64,000 nt of DNA from Elizabethkingia meningoseptica_A (lineage in GTDB: Bacteria > Bacteroidota > Bacteroidia > Flavobacteriales > Weeksellaceae). Numbering within the stretch: position 1 is the first letter of the stretch; each line of letters starts with the position of its first letter. The notes under the pieces were generated by a model, which was not told where the DNA came from, searched no databases, and was given only the letters and a program-made list of their open reading frames with translations. The position numbers were made by a program, and so were the translations under genes. This document shows, piece after piece, positions 33,397-41,766 of this stretch. Location of the stretch: assembly GCF_045762675.1 (NCBI RefSeq), contig NZ_JBJDLK010000002.1, forward strand, positions 248,001 to 312,000. Reading direction: 5' to 3'.

Positions 33397-36044
33397 AAAT
33401 TTTTATTTACGCCTAATACAATATGTCGAGGTAAAAGTTTTTGAGTATATAAGCTTTCACTAATATTATTGATTGAATAACGCTGGATATTATTGGTATT
33501 TAGTAAATTATTACCTTGTAAAAATAAATTCATATTATATTTTTTCACGTTATAATTCAACTTCATATCCCAGAATTGAGTTATTCTATTACCGGTATTT
33601 CCATACTTATAATACTCAATGTAAGATTCAATTCTCAATTGTGGTATTATTGTAAAATAAAGATTCAGAAATCCCTTCTGATCAACATAATTATTATCAT
33701 TAATATCAGATGTTATCTTATTAAAAGTCAACTCATAGCCTAATTCATAATTAACAAAATTTGTCCAGCCTGACTTCATCTCAAGTCCTAATTTAAAATT
33801 AGAAAACTTTGTTCTAATTAAAGGCATATTGTTAATGCTATTTTGATAATCTGACATCATATAATTTCCTAAAAAACTAATTCTGGAATTTAAAAATTTC
33901 AAATACTTTCTAAATTCCAAATTAGAGGAGAATACACTATTATTTTTTATCAATATGTTCTGATTATAAGTGTAATTAGGATTTACAATCATATTATTAG
34001 ACAAATAATTCTCATTTCTAAAATAGTTGATACTAAAATTAAAATACTCCGAAATCATATCTCCAAGACTATAAGAAAGGCCTATATTATAATCTGGTAA
34101 AACTTCAAAACCCACACCACTCCTTTTAAAATCCCTATTTCCCTGATAAATGTAATTTATATATACATCATTTATAGAAACCGTAGAAAATTTCCTTCCC
34201 ATAGAGAAACTAATATTTCCTGTTTTTTTATTCTCATAGCTAATATTAAAATTAGGCGACAGATAAAGCCCATTATTATTGACATTATTTATATTTGCTG
34301 TTACAAACTGACTTAGGAGCCCAAAACTATAATTCCATTTTTTCTTTTTAAGATTATATTTTGCTTGTAAGAACAGATTATTTTGTGCATAATCTGTATC
34401 ATTTACAAAATTACTTTTATCAAACATTATATTTTTATTGTCAGAGTCATACAAAAAAATATCTGAATGTAAAAAATCTTTTCTAAACTCATCACCTAAT
34501 TGAATTTCTAATGTATGGTTTTCAGCATATCTCTTCAGATAAGAAGTTTTAATCCCACTAAAACTCATATGAGAATTAATAATCTGATTAGCCTTCATAA
34601 CATTCGGATTATTCACAACATACTGAAAAACATCACTTTCATCAGTAAAATCATATGGACGAGTTTGGAAAATATATTTTGCAACTGCTACAAAGGCTCT
34701 AGAAGAATCAAGTTTTTTGGTATATGTCAACCTGTTTTCATTCGCAAAAAGATTATTATTCCCTTTTTGACTGTTAGGCTTACCATTGAATAAAAAAAGA
34801 TTATCATTATTCTCACTCAAAGATGAAATTTTATTATAAAATTGCAAATTAGCATCTTTTTTAAATGCTTTTGTCATCTCTAATTTCCCAACAATATTGG
34901 TACTATTTTGTCTCCATATTTTATCTTCAGTATTAGTAAAGTTCAATCCATCATAATTAAATTTATACCAACTATCAATATAATTCCTATTCTCTATAGG
35001 ATTAAATATTGTAACAAATTTTAATTTCCAATCTGACCTGAAATTATAAATATAATTCAAAGATATAAGTTTATCGTTATTAAAATTAGTCCTTTTATCC
35101 TCAAAAAGCATATTCTTTTGATGTAAATTCACAATAGAAAGTGTATTAATATTTGTTCCTACATTCTCAGCGTTATTATCTGAACTGGGGCTAATCAAAT
35201 ATTCTACACCTTTCATCTCATTCAATCCAAGGTTATTAGAATTAAAAAGCACATACATTTTTTTTCTTTTGGAAAAATTCATCAAGTTAAGCTTTGCTTG
35301 ATACATATTTTCTTCATAGCTGGTAGAAGCCAATAAAGCATTACCAAACCATTTATCCTTAGCATCTTCTTTCAACATAAGGTTAATTGCAATACTTTCA
35401 TTATTTTCTATTCCTTTAAGCAGCTTATTTTTAGAAAAATTCTTTAATATCTGAATCTTATCCAACGGGGCTGAAGGCATATTCTGAGTAAGTGTTTGAT
35501 AGCCTCTTTCAAAAATATCATCATTTTCTATTAACACTGTAGTAATGTCCTTATTACCAAATTTTATTTTCCCATCACTTTGTATTGTAATTCCTGGAAG
35601 CTTTTTCAATAACTCTTCAACGTTTTGTTCAGTACCTTTACTAAAATCTGAAACTTTAAATTCTATAGTATCTTTTTTCAATTTTATAGGAGTAGATCTA
35701 GAAATAACTACTTCTTTAATTTCTCTTTCCGGAATTTCGGTAACTTTCACTTTTCCAATATCTATTTTTTTATTTACTTCTGAAATATCTATAATTATAG
35801 ACTTTGCATAAAAATTGGGGTACCTAAATTCTAAGTTAAAACGTCCTATTTTATTCGTAGAAAGAAAAAAACTTCCGTCTTTATTAGAAAAGACGAAAGT
35901 TTCTATACTTCCTTTTATATTAGTTAAAATAATATTACCATTGTTAAGAGAATGTCCGTTACTATCCACAACAATTCCTTTAATCTCAGTTTGTGCAAAG
36001 ATGTTAGCAAATAATATGATACATAGCAAACATAATATTTTCAT
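33393..36044 (-). CDS. TonB-dependent-receptor-like outer-membrane barrel, last gene of the four-Cys miniprotein cluster
   Basis: An 883-residue outer-membrane protein: signal peptide (MKILCLLCIILFANIFAQ), carboxypeptidase-regulatory-like domain (about 20-105), plug-like domain (about 115-235, with NVEELLKKLPGITIQSDGK and APLDKIQILKNFSKNKLLKG), and a beta-barrel of alternating aromatic strands to the last residue Phe. No clear TonB box was seen. It follows miniprotein B by 164 bp on the same strand. Receptors of this type often occur with GLPGLI proteins in Flavobacteriia; the ligand is unknown, though the neighbouring miniproteins are an obvious candidate. The gene is much more AT-rich than its flanks (one sampled 60-bp line had 11 G+C). 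Confidence 0.83.
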   Translation of the reverse strand: MKILCLLCIILFANIFAQTEIKGIVVDSNGHSLNNGNIILTNIKGSIETFVFSNKDGSFFLSTNKIGRFNLEFRYPNFYAKSIIIDISEVNKKIDIGKVKVTEIPEREIKEVVISRSTPIKLKKDTIEFKVSDFSKGTEQNVEELLKKLPGITIQSDGKIKFGNKDITTVLIENDDIFERGYQTLTQNMPSAPLDKIQILKNFSKNKLLKGIENNESIAINLMLKEDAKDKWFGNALLASTSYEENMYQAKLNLMNFSKRKKMYVLFNSNNLGLNEMKGVEYLISPSSDNNAENVGTNINTLSIVNLHQKNMLFEDKRTNFNNDKLISLNYIYNFRSDWKLKFVTIFNPIENRNYIDSWYKFNYDGLNFTNTEDKIWRQNSTNIVGKLEMTKAFKKDANLQFYNKISSLSENNDNLFLFNGKPNSQKGNNNLFANENRLTYTKKLDSSRAFVAVAKYIFQTRPYDFTDESDVFQYVVNNPNVMKANQIINSHMSFSGIKTSYLKRYAENHTLEIQLGDEFRKDFLHSDIFLYDSDNKNIMFDKSNFVNDTDYAQNNLFLQAKYNLKKKKWNYSFGLLSQFVTANINNVNNNGLYLSPNFNISYENKKTGNISFSMGRKFSTVSINDVYINYIYQGNRDFKRSGVGFEVLPDYNIGLSYSLGDMISEYFNFSINYFRNENYLSNNMIVNPNYTYNQNILIKNNSVFSSNLEFRKYLKFLNSRISFLGNYMMSDYQNSINNMPLIRTKFSNFKLGLEMKSGWTNFVNYELGYELTFNKITSDINDNNYVDQKGFLNLYFTIIPQLRIESYIEYYKYGNTGNRITQFWDMKLNYNVKKYNMNLFLQGNNLLNTNNIQRYSINNISESLYTQKLLPRHIVLGVNKNF

Positions 36045-36208
36045 TAACTTTTTTCAGATTTCTTGTGAATATTAAAAATTAATTCAACTATAAAATATAT
36101 TTTTCTAACATAAATATTAATTATTATGAAATAATTAGAAATTCATGGAATAAAACCTTCATTATTACCTTTTTTCCACCTGTAAGTTAAATTAACCTTG
36201 TATTTCTA

Positions 36209-36544
36209 TCAAAACAGACAGGCAATAGTTGCGGCTATACTCGTTAAACTTATAACCGAACTCGCAACAGCTGTCCCATTACAAGAACTAACTGTGGTAT
36301 TATGAAATAATATCTCACCATCCTGACTACCTCCACAATCACCTCGGTTTCCTCCTAAATGAACAGTTGAAGCAGCTCCTGCACAATCTACTTGTGTTAC
36401 AGAATAGTAATTAATACAATCAATAGTCTCTTCTTCAAAACTTATGATACTTATTTCATTTTTTTGTGCATCTGTCTCATTAGCCAAAACATGGCAAGAA
36501 ATCCCAATACTAAAAAATAGTACTGCAATAATAATTTTTTTCAT
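36209..36544 (-). CDS. Secreted four-cysteine miniprotein B
   Basis: A 111-residue protein with a signal peptide (MKKIIIAVLFFSIGISCHVLA). The mature part has cysteines at 43, 54, 70 and 88, spaced C-x10-C-x15-C-x17-C, identical to miniprotein A at 37342-37695. The two share 21 of 46 residues across this block, including ST-V, GGN, CGG and QDG elements (STVHLGGN, CGGSQDG). After Cys88 comes a hydrophobic tail (VASSVISLTSIAATIACLF) ending in Phe, with one more Cys. No known family was recognised. It lies 17 bp after the GLPGLI gene. Two disulfides are inferred from the even, spaced cysteines. Confidence 0.8.
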   Translation of the reverse strand: MKKIIIAVLFFSIGISCHVLANETDAQKNEISIISFEEETIDCINYYSVTQVDCAGAASTVHLGGNRGDCGGSQDGEILFHNTTVSSCNGTAVASSVISLTSIAATIACLF

Positions 36545-36561
36545 TTTTTTCGTTTTTTAAT

Positions 36562-37338
36562 TTATTTATTATTTGATTTATCCCAATCAAATGACCTTTC
36601 AATAAAAGTATCACGAATGGGAGGAAACTCTGTTAAAACAACCCCTTTTGGAAGATTTGCAATTTGTTCAGATCTAACTCCTTCCCAATATTTATTATCA
36701 TAGTTAATGAATTTTTCATAAGGAACTATATACTTAACATTTTTATCATAAACAGAAAAATATTTTTCAGGGACCTTTAAATTAGAGTTAAGAACTATGC
36801 TTGTCGCTTCAAAAGTATATGTTCCATTATCCACATCAACTTTTAATATTAAGCCAGGTAATCCTCCTAATTTCCATGGACCTATTGGTACAGGTATTTC
36901 TGTTGTATACCAAACAGTATAGTTTCTGCCTCTAAATTTTGTTGTTGCCAGATTACATTTAAACCCTAAAATTTTATCACTTTTCTCTTTTAATTCCCAA
37001 TCTATCTTTCCAACAATATCTTTATATATAACATAGCCCTTACTTGGTATTGACGTTACTCCATAAAATGTGTTAGAATAAATACTATCCTTTTTTATAT
37101 TTCGAATAAACTTTTTATCATTAATAAAATTTTCATCATTTATTAAGTCTTGAAATTTTTCATATAAATTAATATATGACTCAATATCAAATGACTGTTT
37201 ATTATTATATACTAAAAAGGAAACATACTTTTGATTATCTATTTTTTTGTAATTTATATATCGTACAATAGTATTTTGAGAATAAATAGTTATATAACAA
37301 CATAATAATGCAAATAGGGTGAACTTTTTTAATAACAT
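36562..37338 (-). CDS. GLPGLI family secreted protein
   Basis: A 258-residue protein with a signal peptide (MLLKKFTLFALLCCYITIYSQ) and the name-giving motif in PIGPWKLGGLPGLILKVD near residue 180. The segment before it (FRGRNYTVWYTTEIPVPIGP) is also typical. The family (Porph_ging) is widespread in Bacteroidota and of unproved function; members often sit beside TonB-dependent receptors. Here it is tightly placed between the two miniprotein genes: 3 bp after A and 17 bp before B. Start ATG 37338. Confidence 0.92.
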   Translation of the reverse strand: MLLKKFTLFALLCCYITIYSQNTIVRYINYKKIDNQKYVSFLVYNNKQSFDIESYINLYEKFQDLINDENFINDKKFIRNIKKDSIYSNTFYGVTSIPSKGYVIYKDIVGKIDWELKEKSDKILGFKCNLATTKFRGRNYTVWYTTEIPVPIGPWKLGGLPGLILKVDVDNGTYTFEATSIVLNSNLKVPEKYFSVYDKNVKYIVPYEKFINYDNKYWEGVRSEQIANLPKGVVLTEFPPIRDTFIERSFDWDKSNNK

Positions 37339-37341
37339 ATC

Positions 37342-37695
37342 TTAAAAAGTAAAAAAATCATTTGACATTTGTTGTAAAAACATACTTGCTTGGGCCTCTG
37401 GTGTACAGACATTCTGAACTTTTACATGCATAATAATAGTACCATCTTGCTCTCCGCCACAACCACCAGAGTTTCCTCCGGCATTAACAGTTGACACACT
37501 TCCGTCACAATCTTTTGTTCTCAAGAAGTAACCATGATAACAATCCAACATTTCTTGAAATTCAATATCTTTTCCTATATTTTTTAAATCACTATCTAAC
37601 AAAAAATCAACTTTAACTTCCTCCACTGAAGGCTTAGCAAAAGAAATAGCCGGTAAACTAGCTGTTAATAATAGTCCTAAAATAATTTTTCTCAT
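37342..37695 (-). CDS. Secreted four-cysteine miniprotein A
   Basis: A 117-residue protein with a signal peptide (MRKIILGLLLTASLPAISFA). The mature domain has four cysteines at 52, 63, 79 and 97 with spacing C-x10-C-x15-C-x17-C, matching miniprotein B exactly, and a glycine-rich core between Cys63 and Cys79 plus CGGEQDG. The tail after Cys97 is amphipathic and ends FFTF. It is the first gene of the cluster, 137 bp after the fucosidase stop; no clear terminator separates them, so readthrough cannot be excluded. No family known to me fits. Confidence 0.8.
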   Translation of the reverse strand: MRKIILGLLLTASLPAISFAKPSVEEVKVDFLLDSDLKNIGKDIEFQEMLDCYHGYFLRTKDCDGSVSTVNAGGNSGGCGGEQDGTIIMHVKVQNVCTPEAQASMFLQQMSNDFFTF

Positions 37696-37832
37696 GTTTT
37701 TAATATTTAATTAGTTAACTATACGATATTAAAAATAAAAAAACACATACACAAGATAAAAATTATTTTTTTACACACATTTAACATAATATATGAAAAT
37801 AAAATATAAATTTTAGAATTTAGGTTTTTATT

Positions 37833-39338
37833 TTACATTTTGGCATCCATTAGCTTATCTGTTTTCACAGAGCCCTGCTGCATTTCTATTTTAATTACAA
37901 AAGCCTTATCGGTCTGAAAGTCTTTCGGAAGAATAATATCATAATATGTATTCTTATCAAGGTCAATTCCTATATCACTTTGCTTGAGTTCAAGCTTTCG
38001 GTTTCCAATCAGTAAAGACGCAGATGCAGGAACTTCAGTTGCCTTCTTGTCCACCGCGAGGCGTACAATGTTATTTACAGGTCTGTTAAACACCGTTAAA
38101 TAGGTTGTATTTCCTTTTTTGGTAAAATAGCCGTATTCCGACAATGATAAAGGTGAATGTTCTACGTTATATATAGCTTCCGCATTTACTTTTGTCCACG
38201 CTCCTATTTCTTTCATTATTTTGTCTTCTTCAGGATGAAAGTTACCCTGTCCGTCAGGTCCGAAGTTAACGACGAAATTACCGCTCATCGATCGTGAACG
38301 CATCAGCATTTCGATAAGATCATCGGATGTTTTGGTATAAATCCCGGACCAGTCCTTCATATATCCCCAGCCATTTGGCGGAATTGTCATCACACAATCC
38401 CAGTCATTTCCATTCAGCGATTCATAATTTTTAGGCAATTTTCTCTCCCAGCCTTGTTCATAATCCCCCAGCAATTCACCATTGGTATCAAAATGGCGTT
38501 TCAGATTTTCATCATTTCGGAAACGGCTTCCGATAATTAAACCGGGGTGCTTTTCCCTAAGTTTCTTTTCCAGATTATAAGTAAACTCATAAGCGCTCTT
38601 CCATGAAGCATCCCAGGTACCATCGAACCAGAAGCCTTTGATCTTCGGGTAATTTTTGAGCAATTCCAGCAGCTGGTTTTCCGTGTATTGCAGGAACTTC
38701 GTAAACTTTGCCTTCTCTTCTGGTGTTTGTGGAGCTTTATAAAGATAATTCGGATTATTCCATTCCAGAATAGAAAAATACAGGAATACATCTATTCCTT
38801 CCGCAGTATAAGCATCTACAACCAGCTTTACAATATCCTTTTTATAAGGTGTTTTAGAAATATTATAATCCGAATATTTTGTGGGCCACAATGCAAAACC
38901 ATCATGATGTTTTGTTGTAAAGATCATGTATTTTGCTCCCATATCTTTTGCCTGCTTTGCCCAGCGCTTCGCATCAAAATCTTTTGGATTAAACTGCTTG
39001 TAAAGATTATCATAAATATCTTTCCAGTCTTTCGGTGCTGTTGGTCCGCTCCAGGAACGTATCCATTCTGATGCCGCCGCACCTTTTCTGGCGCTCACCC
39101 CATTCCATTCATTTCCCAGAATTGCATAAATGCCCCAGTGGATAAACTGGCCAAGCCCATATTCACGGAATTTTTGCATAGCTTCATCTGTCCGGTGTGC
39201 GGGTGTAATAGGTCCGTATTTCAGAACAACCTTTTCTTTGGGTTTTTCCTGCTTTTCGCCTGTCCAGGCCTGAGCCTGCATGACATTGCTTAAGCAGAGC
39301 CCTGTTAAGAGCCCCAGGTTTAACATTAGTTTTTTCAT
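37833..39338 (-). CDS. Secreted GH29 alpha-L-fucosidase
   Basis: A 501-residue protein with a signal peptide (to about residue 24, ending NVMQAQA). The GH29 barrel is clear: FREYGLGQFIHWGIYAILGN near 60, MIFTTKHHDGFALWPTKYSD near 137, and the nucleophile Asp in KIKGFWFDGTWDASW near 235. A small beta domain ends the protein. It removes alpha-linked fucose from glycans. It follows the GH2 gene by 78 bp on the same strand, so the two probably act on the same fucosylated galactosides. No SusC/SusD pair is adjacent. Confidence 0.94.
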   Translation of the reverse strand: MKKLMLNLGLLTGLCLSNVMQAQAWTGEKQEKPKEKVVLKYGPITPAHRTDEAMQKFREYGLGQFIHWGIYAILGNEWNGVSARKGAAASEWIRSWSGPTAPKDWKDIYDNLYKQFNPKDFDAKRWAKQAKDMGAKYMIFTTKHHDGFALWPTKYSDYNISKTPYKKDIVKLVVDAYTAEGIDVFLYFSILEWNNPNYLYKAPQTPEEKAKFTKFLQYTENQLLELLKNYPKIKGFWFDGTWDASWKSAYEFTYNLEKKLREKHPGLIIGSRFRNDENLKRHFDTNGELLGDYEQGWERKLPKNYESLNGNDWDCVMTIPPNGWGYMKDWSGIYTKTSDDLIEMLMRSRSMSGNFVVNFGPDGQGNFHPEEDKIMKEIGAWTKVNAEAIYNVEHSPLSLSEYGYFTKKGNTTYLTVFNRPVNNIVRLAVDKKATEVPASASLLIGNRKLELKQSDIGIDLDKNTYYDIILPKDFQTDKAFVIKIEMQQGSVKTDKLMDAKM

Positions 39339-39361
39339 GGTTTATTGGTTAGTTGTTTTTT

Positions 39362-39410
39362 AGTTATAAGTTATAAGTAATGAGTAATAGGCAATAATTG
39401 ATAATTGATA
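39362..39410. repeat. Degenerate 7-bp periodic array between the GH2 and GH29 genes
   Basis: Seven consecutive 7-mers: AGTTATA twice, AGTAATG, AGTAATA, GGCAATA and ATTGATA twice. The AGTTATA unit is the same as in the arrays flanking the four-helix-bundle gene at 44927-45283. Confidence 0.8.
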
Positions 39411-39416
39411 TATTAT

Positions 39417-41495
39417 TTATTCCAATGTCCAGCTCATTTCATCTGTAAGCTCTTTCCCATTTGATTTACCAATGGCTTTTATTTTATTTTCACCTTTCTG
39501 AAGCTGTACATTTTCAACTACCCAGTGTTTGGCATTTACACCATTTTTAGCTGTGTATTCTTTACCATTTACAAATATTTTCACGTCTTTCAGATTAGAA
39601 AACGCCTGAATCTTGGTCACCGGATTTTTACGGATATTATCTCTTCTGTTTGCGAGATAAATCATTGGCTCCGGATTCCAGTTTGATTTATACCAATAGA
39701 AAGAATCCTTTTTACGCTTACGGTCAAAAGTAATCAGCCCTTTCAGGTTTCGTGCATTTACACCGCCCCTGTTCCACATCGGAACAGCAAATTCAAACAT
39801 ATTCCATACGTAAGAGGCTGCAATCTGCGGATGTTTTTCAATAATTGCCCACTGCTGAATATGGGTTTCAGTCTGATAATTTTCAGGGAAAGATTTTCCG
39901 GAAACAACATCTGCAGGCTGTTTTACTTCCTCCGCACCGATATCCATATTCCCGTCTGCTCCGTATTCCGTTAATATAACTTTATACTGAGGGAAGTTTT
40001 TTTCAAGTCCATGTGCCCAGTTTTCCAGATCACCAATTTTACCGCCATACCATCCAAAATAATGATTAATCCCCTGAATATCGGTAGTAAGATTTTCCTG
40101 CCTGTCAACCTGATTATAGCCGTTTACAGCACCAGTCATTCTGTATGGGTCCAAGGTTTTAGCAATATCATTCAGCTGGCGGGTTAATACAGGAACCTGA
40201 TCATCTTTGGTTTTGGCATAGACTTCATTGTGTGCTCCCCATATATAAATGGAAGGATGGTTATAATTCTGTTTTACCAGTTCTGTCATCTGCTGCTTGG
40301 CATTATCATTCTCCTGATAAGAAACAGCATTTACAAAAGGGATCTCTGCCCACACCAGAAAGCCATATTGGTCTGCAAGTTCATACATTTGCGGAGCCTG
40401 CTGATAATGTGCCAGACGGATTGTAGTTACGCCCATTTCCTTCATCAGCTCCATATCGCGTTTATGCTGTTCATAAGTTAGTGCAGAGCCGTATCCCCAT
40501 TCATCCTGATGTCGGGATACACCATACATTGGATAGTGCTTACCGTTCAGGAAGAATCCTTTACCCGGAATGACTTCAACTGATCTTACTCCAAGGTTTT
40601 GCTTGATATTGTCTACCGCAACTCCGTTAATTACAATTTTGGACGAAACCGCATATAGATACGGATCGCGTACTCCATCCCAAAGGTGTGGATTTTTAAG
40701 ATTTATATTCTGGGTAACATAAGTTGTTCCCTGCGGGCTTATCTTTACAGGTTCCTTAACCGTGGCAATCGTTTTTCCTTCTTTATTGATAACTGACGTT
40801 TCTAAAACCGCATTCTGAATGCTCTTTTCTGTAGTCTCAAGCTTGGCTTTTATTTCAACATCTGCACTTTTTGAAGATACATTTTTCTGGCTGATAAATA
40901 TACCTGGTGCAGCATAATCTGTGACTACAAAATTGGTCTTATTGGTTGTAATTAAACTTACCGGGCGGTAAATACCACCGTAAATCGGAAATAAAAACTG
41001 ATTAACAGGAATTACATCTTTACGTGCCTGATTGTTGGCAACTACTGTAAGCACATTTTCTTTGCCATAATTTACAGAGTTTGTTATTTCATAAGCAAAC
41101 TGGGAATATCCGCCTTTATGCTCTCCTATATATTTGTTATTGATATAAATTTTTGCAACACTACCCACACCTTCAAACTTCAGGAAAGTTCTTTTATCTT
41201 TCTGGGCATCGCTCACCATAAATTTCTTCTGATAAAGTACATTACCTGTATAAAAATTATTGTCACGCTGCATATCGTCCTTATTAAAGGTATGCGGAAG
41301 TGTAACACTTTCCCAAAGGTCTATATTAGGGTTCTTAAATTCCTGTCCGTTATCAAAACTGAGATTGAAAGTTTCATTTCTGGGTTGAAAAAAACGCCAG
41401 TCTTTATTGAAATCTTCTACAAGCCTCTGAGAATAAGCCATAGAAGCAGAAGAAAGCATTGTAAATAATAATGCTTTGTTAAAATGATTTAACAT
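39417..41495 (-). CDS. Secreted GH2 beta-galactosidase-type glycosidase
   Basis: A 692-residue protein with a signal peptide (to about residue 22, ending SMAYSQ). The sugar-binding domain (GVGSVAKIYINNKYIGEHKG near 90), immunoglobulin-like domain and TIM barrel follow in order. Catalytic residues are the acid/base Glu in IYIWGAHNEVYAKT near 420 and the nucleophile Glu in VILTEYGADGNMD near 508. ATG 41495 is chosen over an in-frame TTG at 41525. It precedes the fucosidase gene. GH2 includes beta-galactosidase, glucuronidase and mannosidase; galactosidase is most likely but not proved. Confidence 0.9.
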   Translation of the reverse strand: MLNHFNKALLFTMLSSASMAYSQRLVEDFNKDWRFFQPRNETFNLSFDNGQEFKNPNIDLWESVTLPHTFNKDDMQRDNNFYTGNVLYQKKFMVSDAQKDKRTFLKFEGVGSVAKIYINNKYIGEHKGGYSQFAYEITNSVNYGKENVLTVVANNQARKDVIPVNQFLFPIYGGIYRPVSLITTNKTNFVVTDYAAPGIFISQKNVSSKSADVEIKAKLETTEKSIQNAVLETSVINKEGKTIATVKEPVKISPQGTTYVTQNINLKNPHLWDGVRDPYLYAVSSKIVINGVAVDNIKQNLGVRSVEVIPGKGFFLNGKHYPMYGVSRHQDEWGYGSALTYEQHKRDMELMKEMGVTTIRLAHYQQAPQMYELADQYGFLVWAEIPFVNAVSYQENDNAKQQMTELVKQNYNHPSIYIWGAHNEVYAKTKDDQVPVLTRQLNDIAKTLDPYRMTGAVNGYNQVDRQENLTTDIQGINHYFGWYGGKIGDLENWAHGLEKNFPQYKVILTEYGADGNMDIGAEEVKQPADVVSGKSFPENYQTETHIQQWAIIEKHPQIAASYVWNMFEFAVPMWNRGGVNARNLKGLITFDRKRKKDSFYWYKSNWNPEPMIYLANRRDNIRKNPVTKIQAFSNLKDVKIFVNGKEYTAKNGVNAKHWVVENVQLQKGENKIKAIGKSNGKELTDEMSWTLE

Positions 41496-41522
41496 GATGT
41501 TTGTTTTGGTTATTAGTTCCTC

Positions 41523-41530
41523 CAAAAATA
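41523..41530 (-). promoter_or_regulatory. -7 element for the GH2-GH29 pair
   Basis: CAAAAATA on the plus strand reads TATTTTTG on the minus strand, exact to TAnnTTTG, 28 bp before the chosen GH2 ATG. Its position supports ATG 41495 over the TTG at 41525, which overlaps it. Confidence 0.5.
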
Positions 41531-41738
41531 AGCATTTTTATTCATCATTCTACCCTAAATCATTATGATATAAATATCTACAATTTTTTAATTAAAAAAC
41601 GTATGCTAAACATAATTAATGAAATATAAATAATAGTATCAAATAATTGTTGACAAAATAAAAATCAAAATAAGATTATAAAAATGATCTCGTATCAAAT
41701 AGTAGAAATTTTAGTAGCAATATTAAATTTATATAAAC

Positions 41739-41746
41739 TAAATTTG
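41739..41746 (+). promoter_or_regulatory. -7 element for the acyl-ACP desaturase
   Basis: TAAATTTG matches TAnnTTTG exactly, 20 bp before the ATG; the eight bases and following CAT are the same as at kdsD. Confidence 0.55.
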
Positions 41747-41766
41747 CATTAAGAAAAGAGGAATAA

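Noticed and set aside
33393..36044. SusC of a polysaccharide utilisation locus
   Set aside because: No SusD lipoprotein is adjacent, and the neighbours are miniproteins and GLPGLI.
36209..37695. Miniproteins A and B as RiPP or lanthipeptide precursors
   Set aside because: They have Sec-type signal peptides instead of a leader with a GG cleavage site, the conserved core is large with even cysteine spacing, and no maturase, protease or ABC exporter gene is present.
41496..41766. Gene or tRNA in the gap before the desaturase
   Set aside because: No open frame or cloverleaf was seen; it holds only back-to-back -7 elements.
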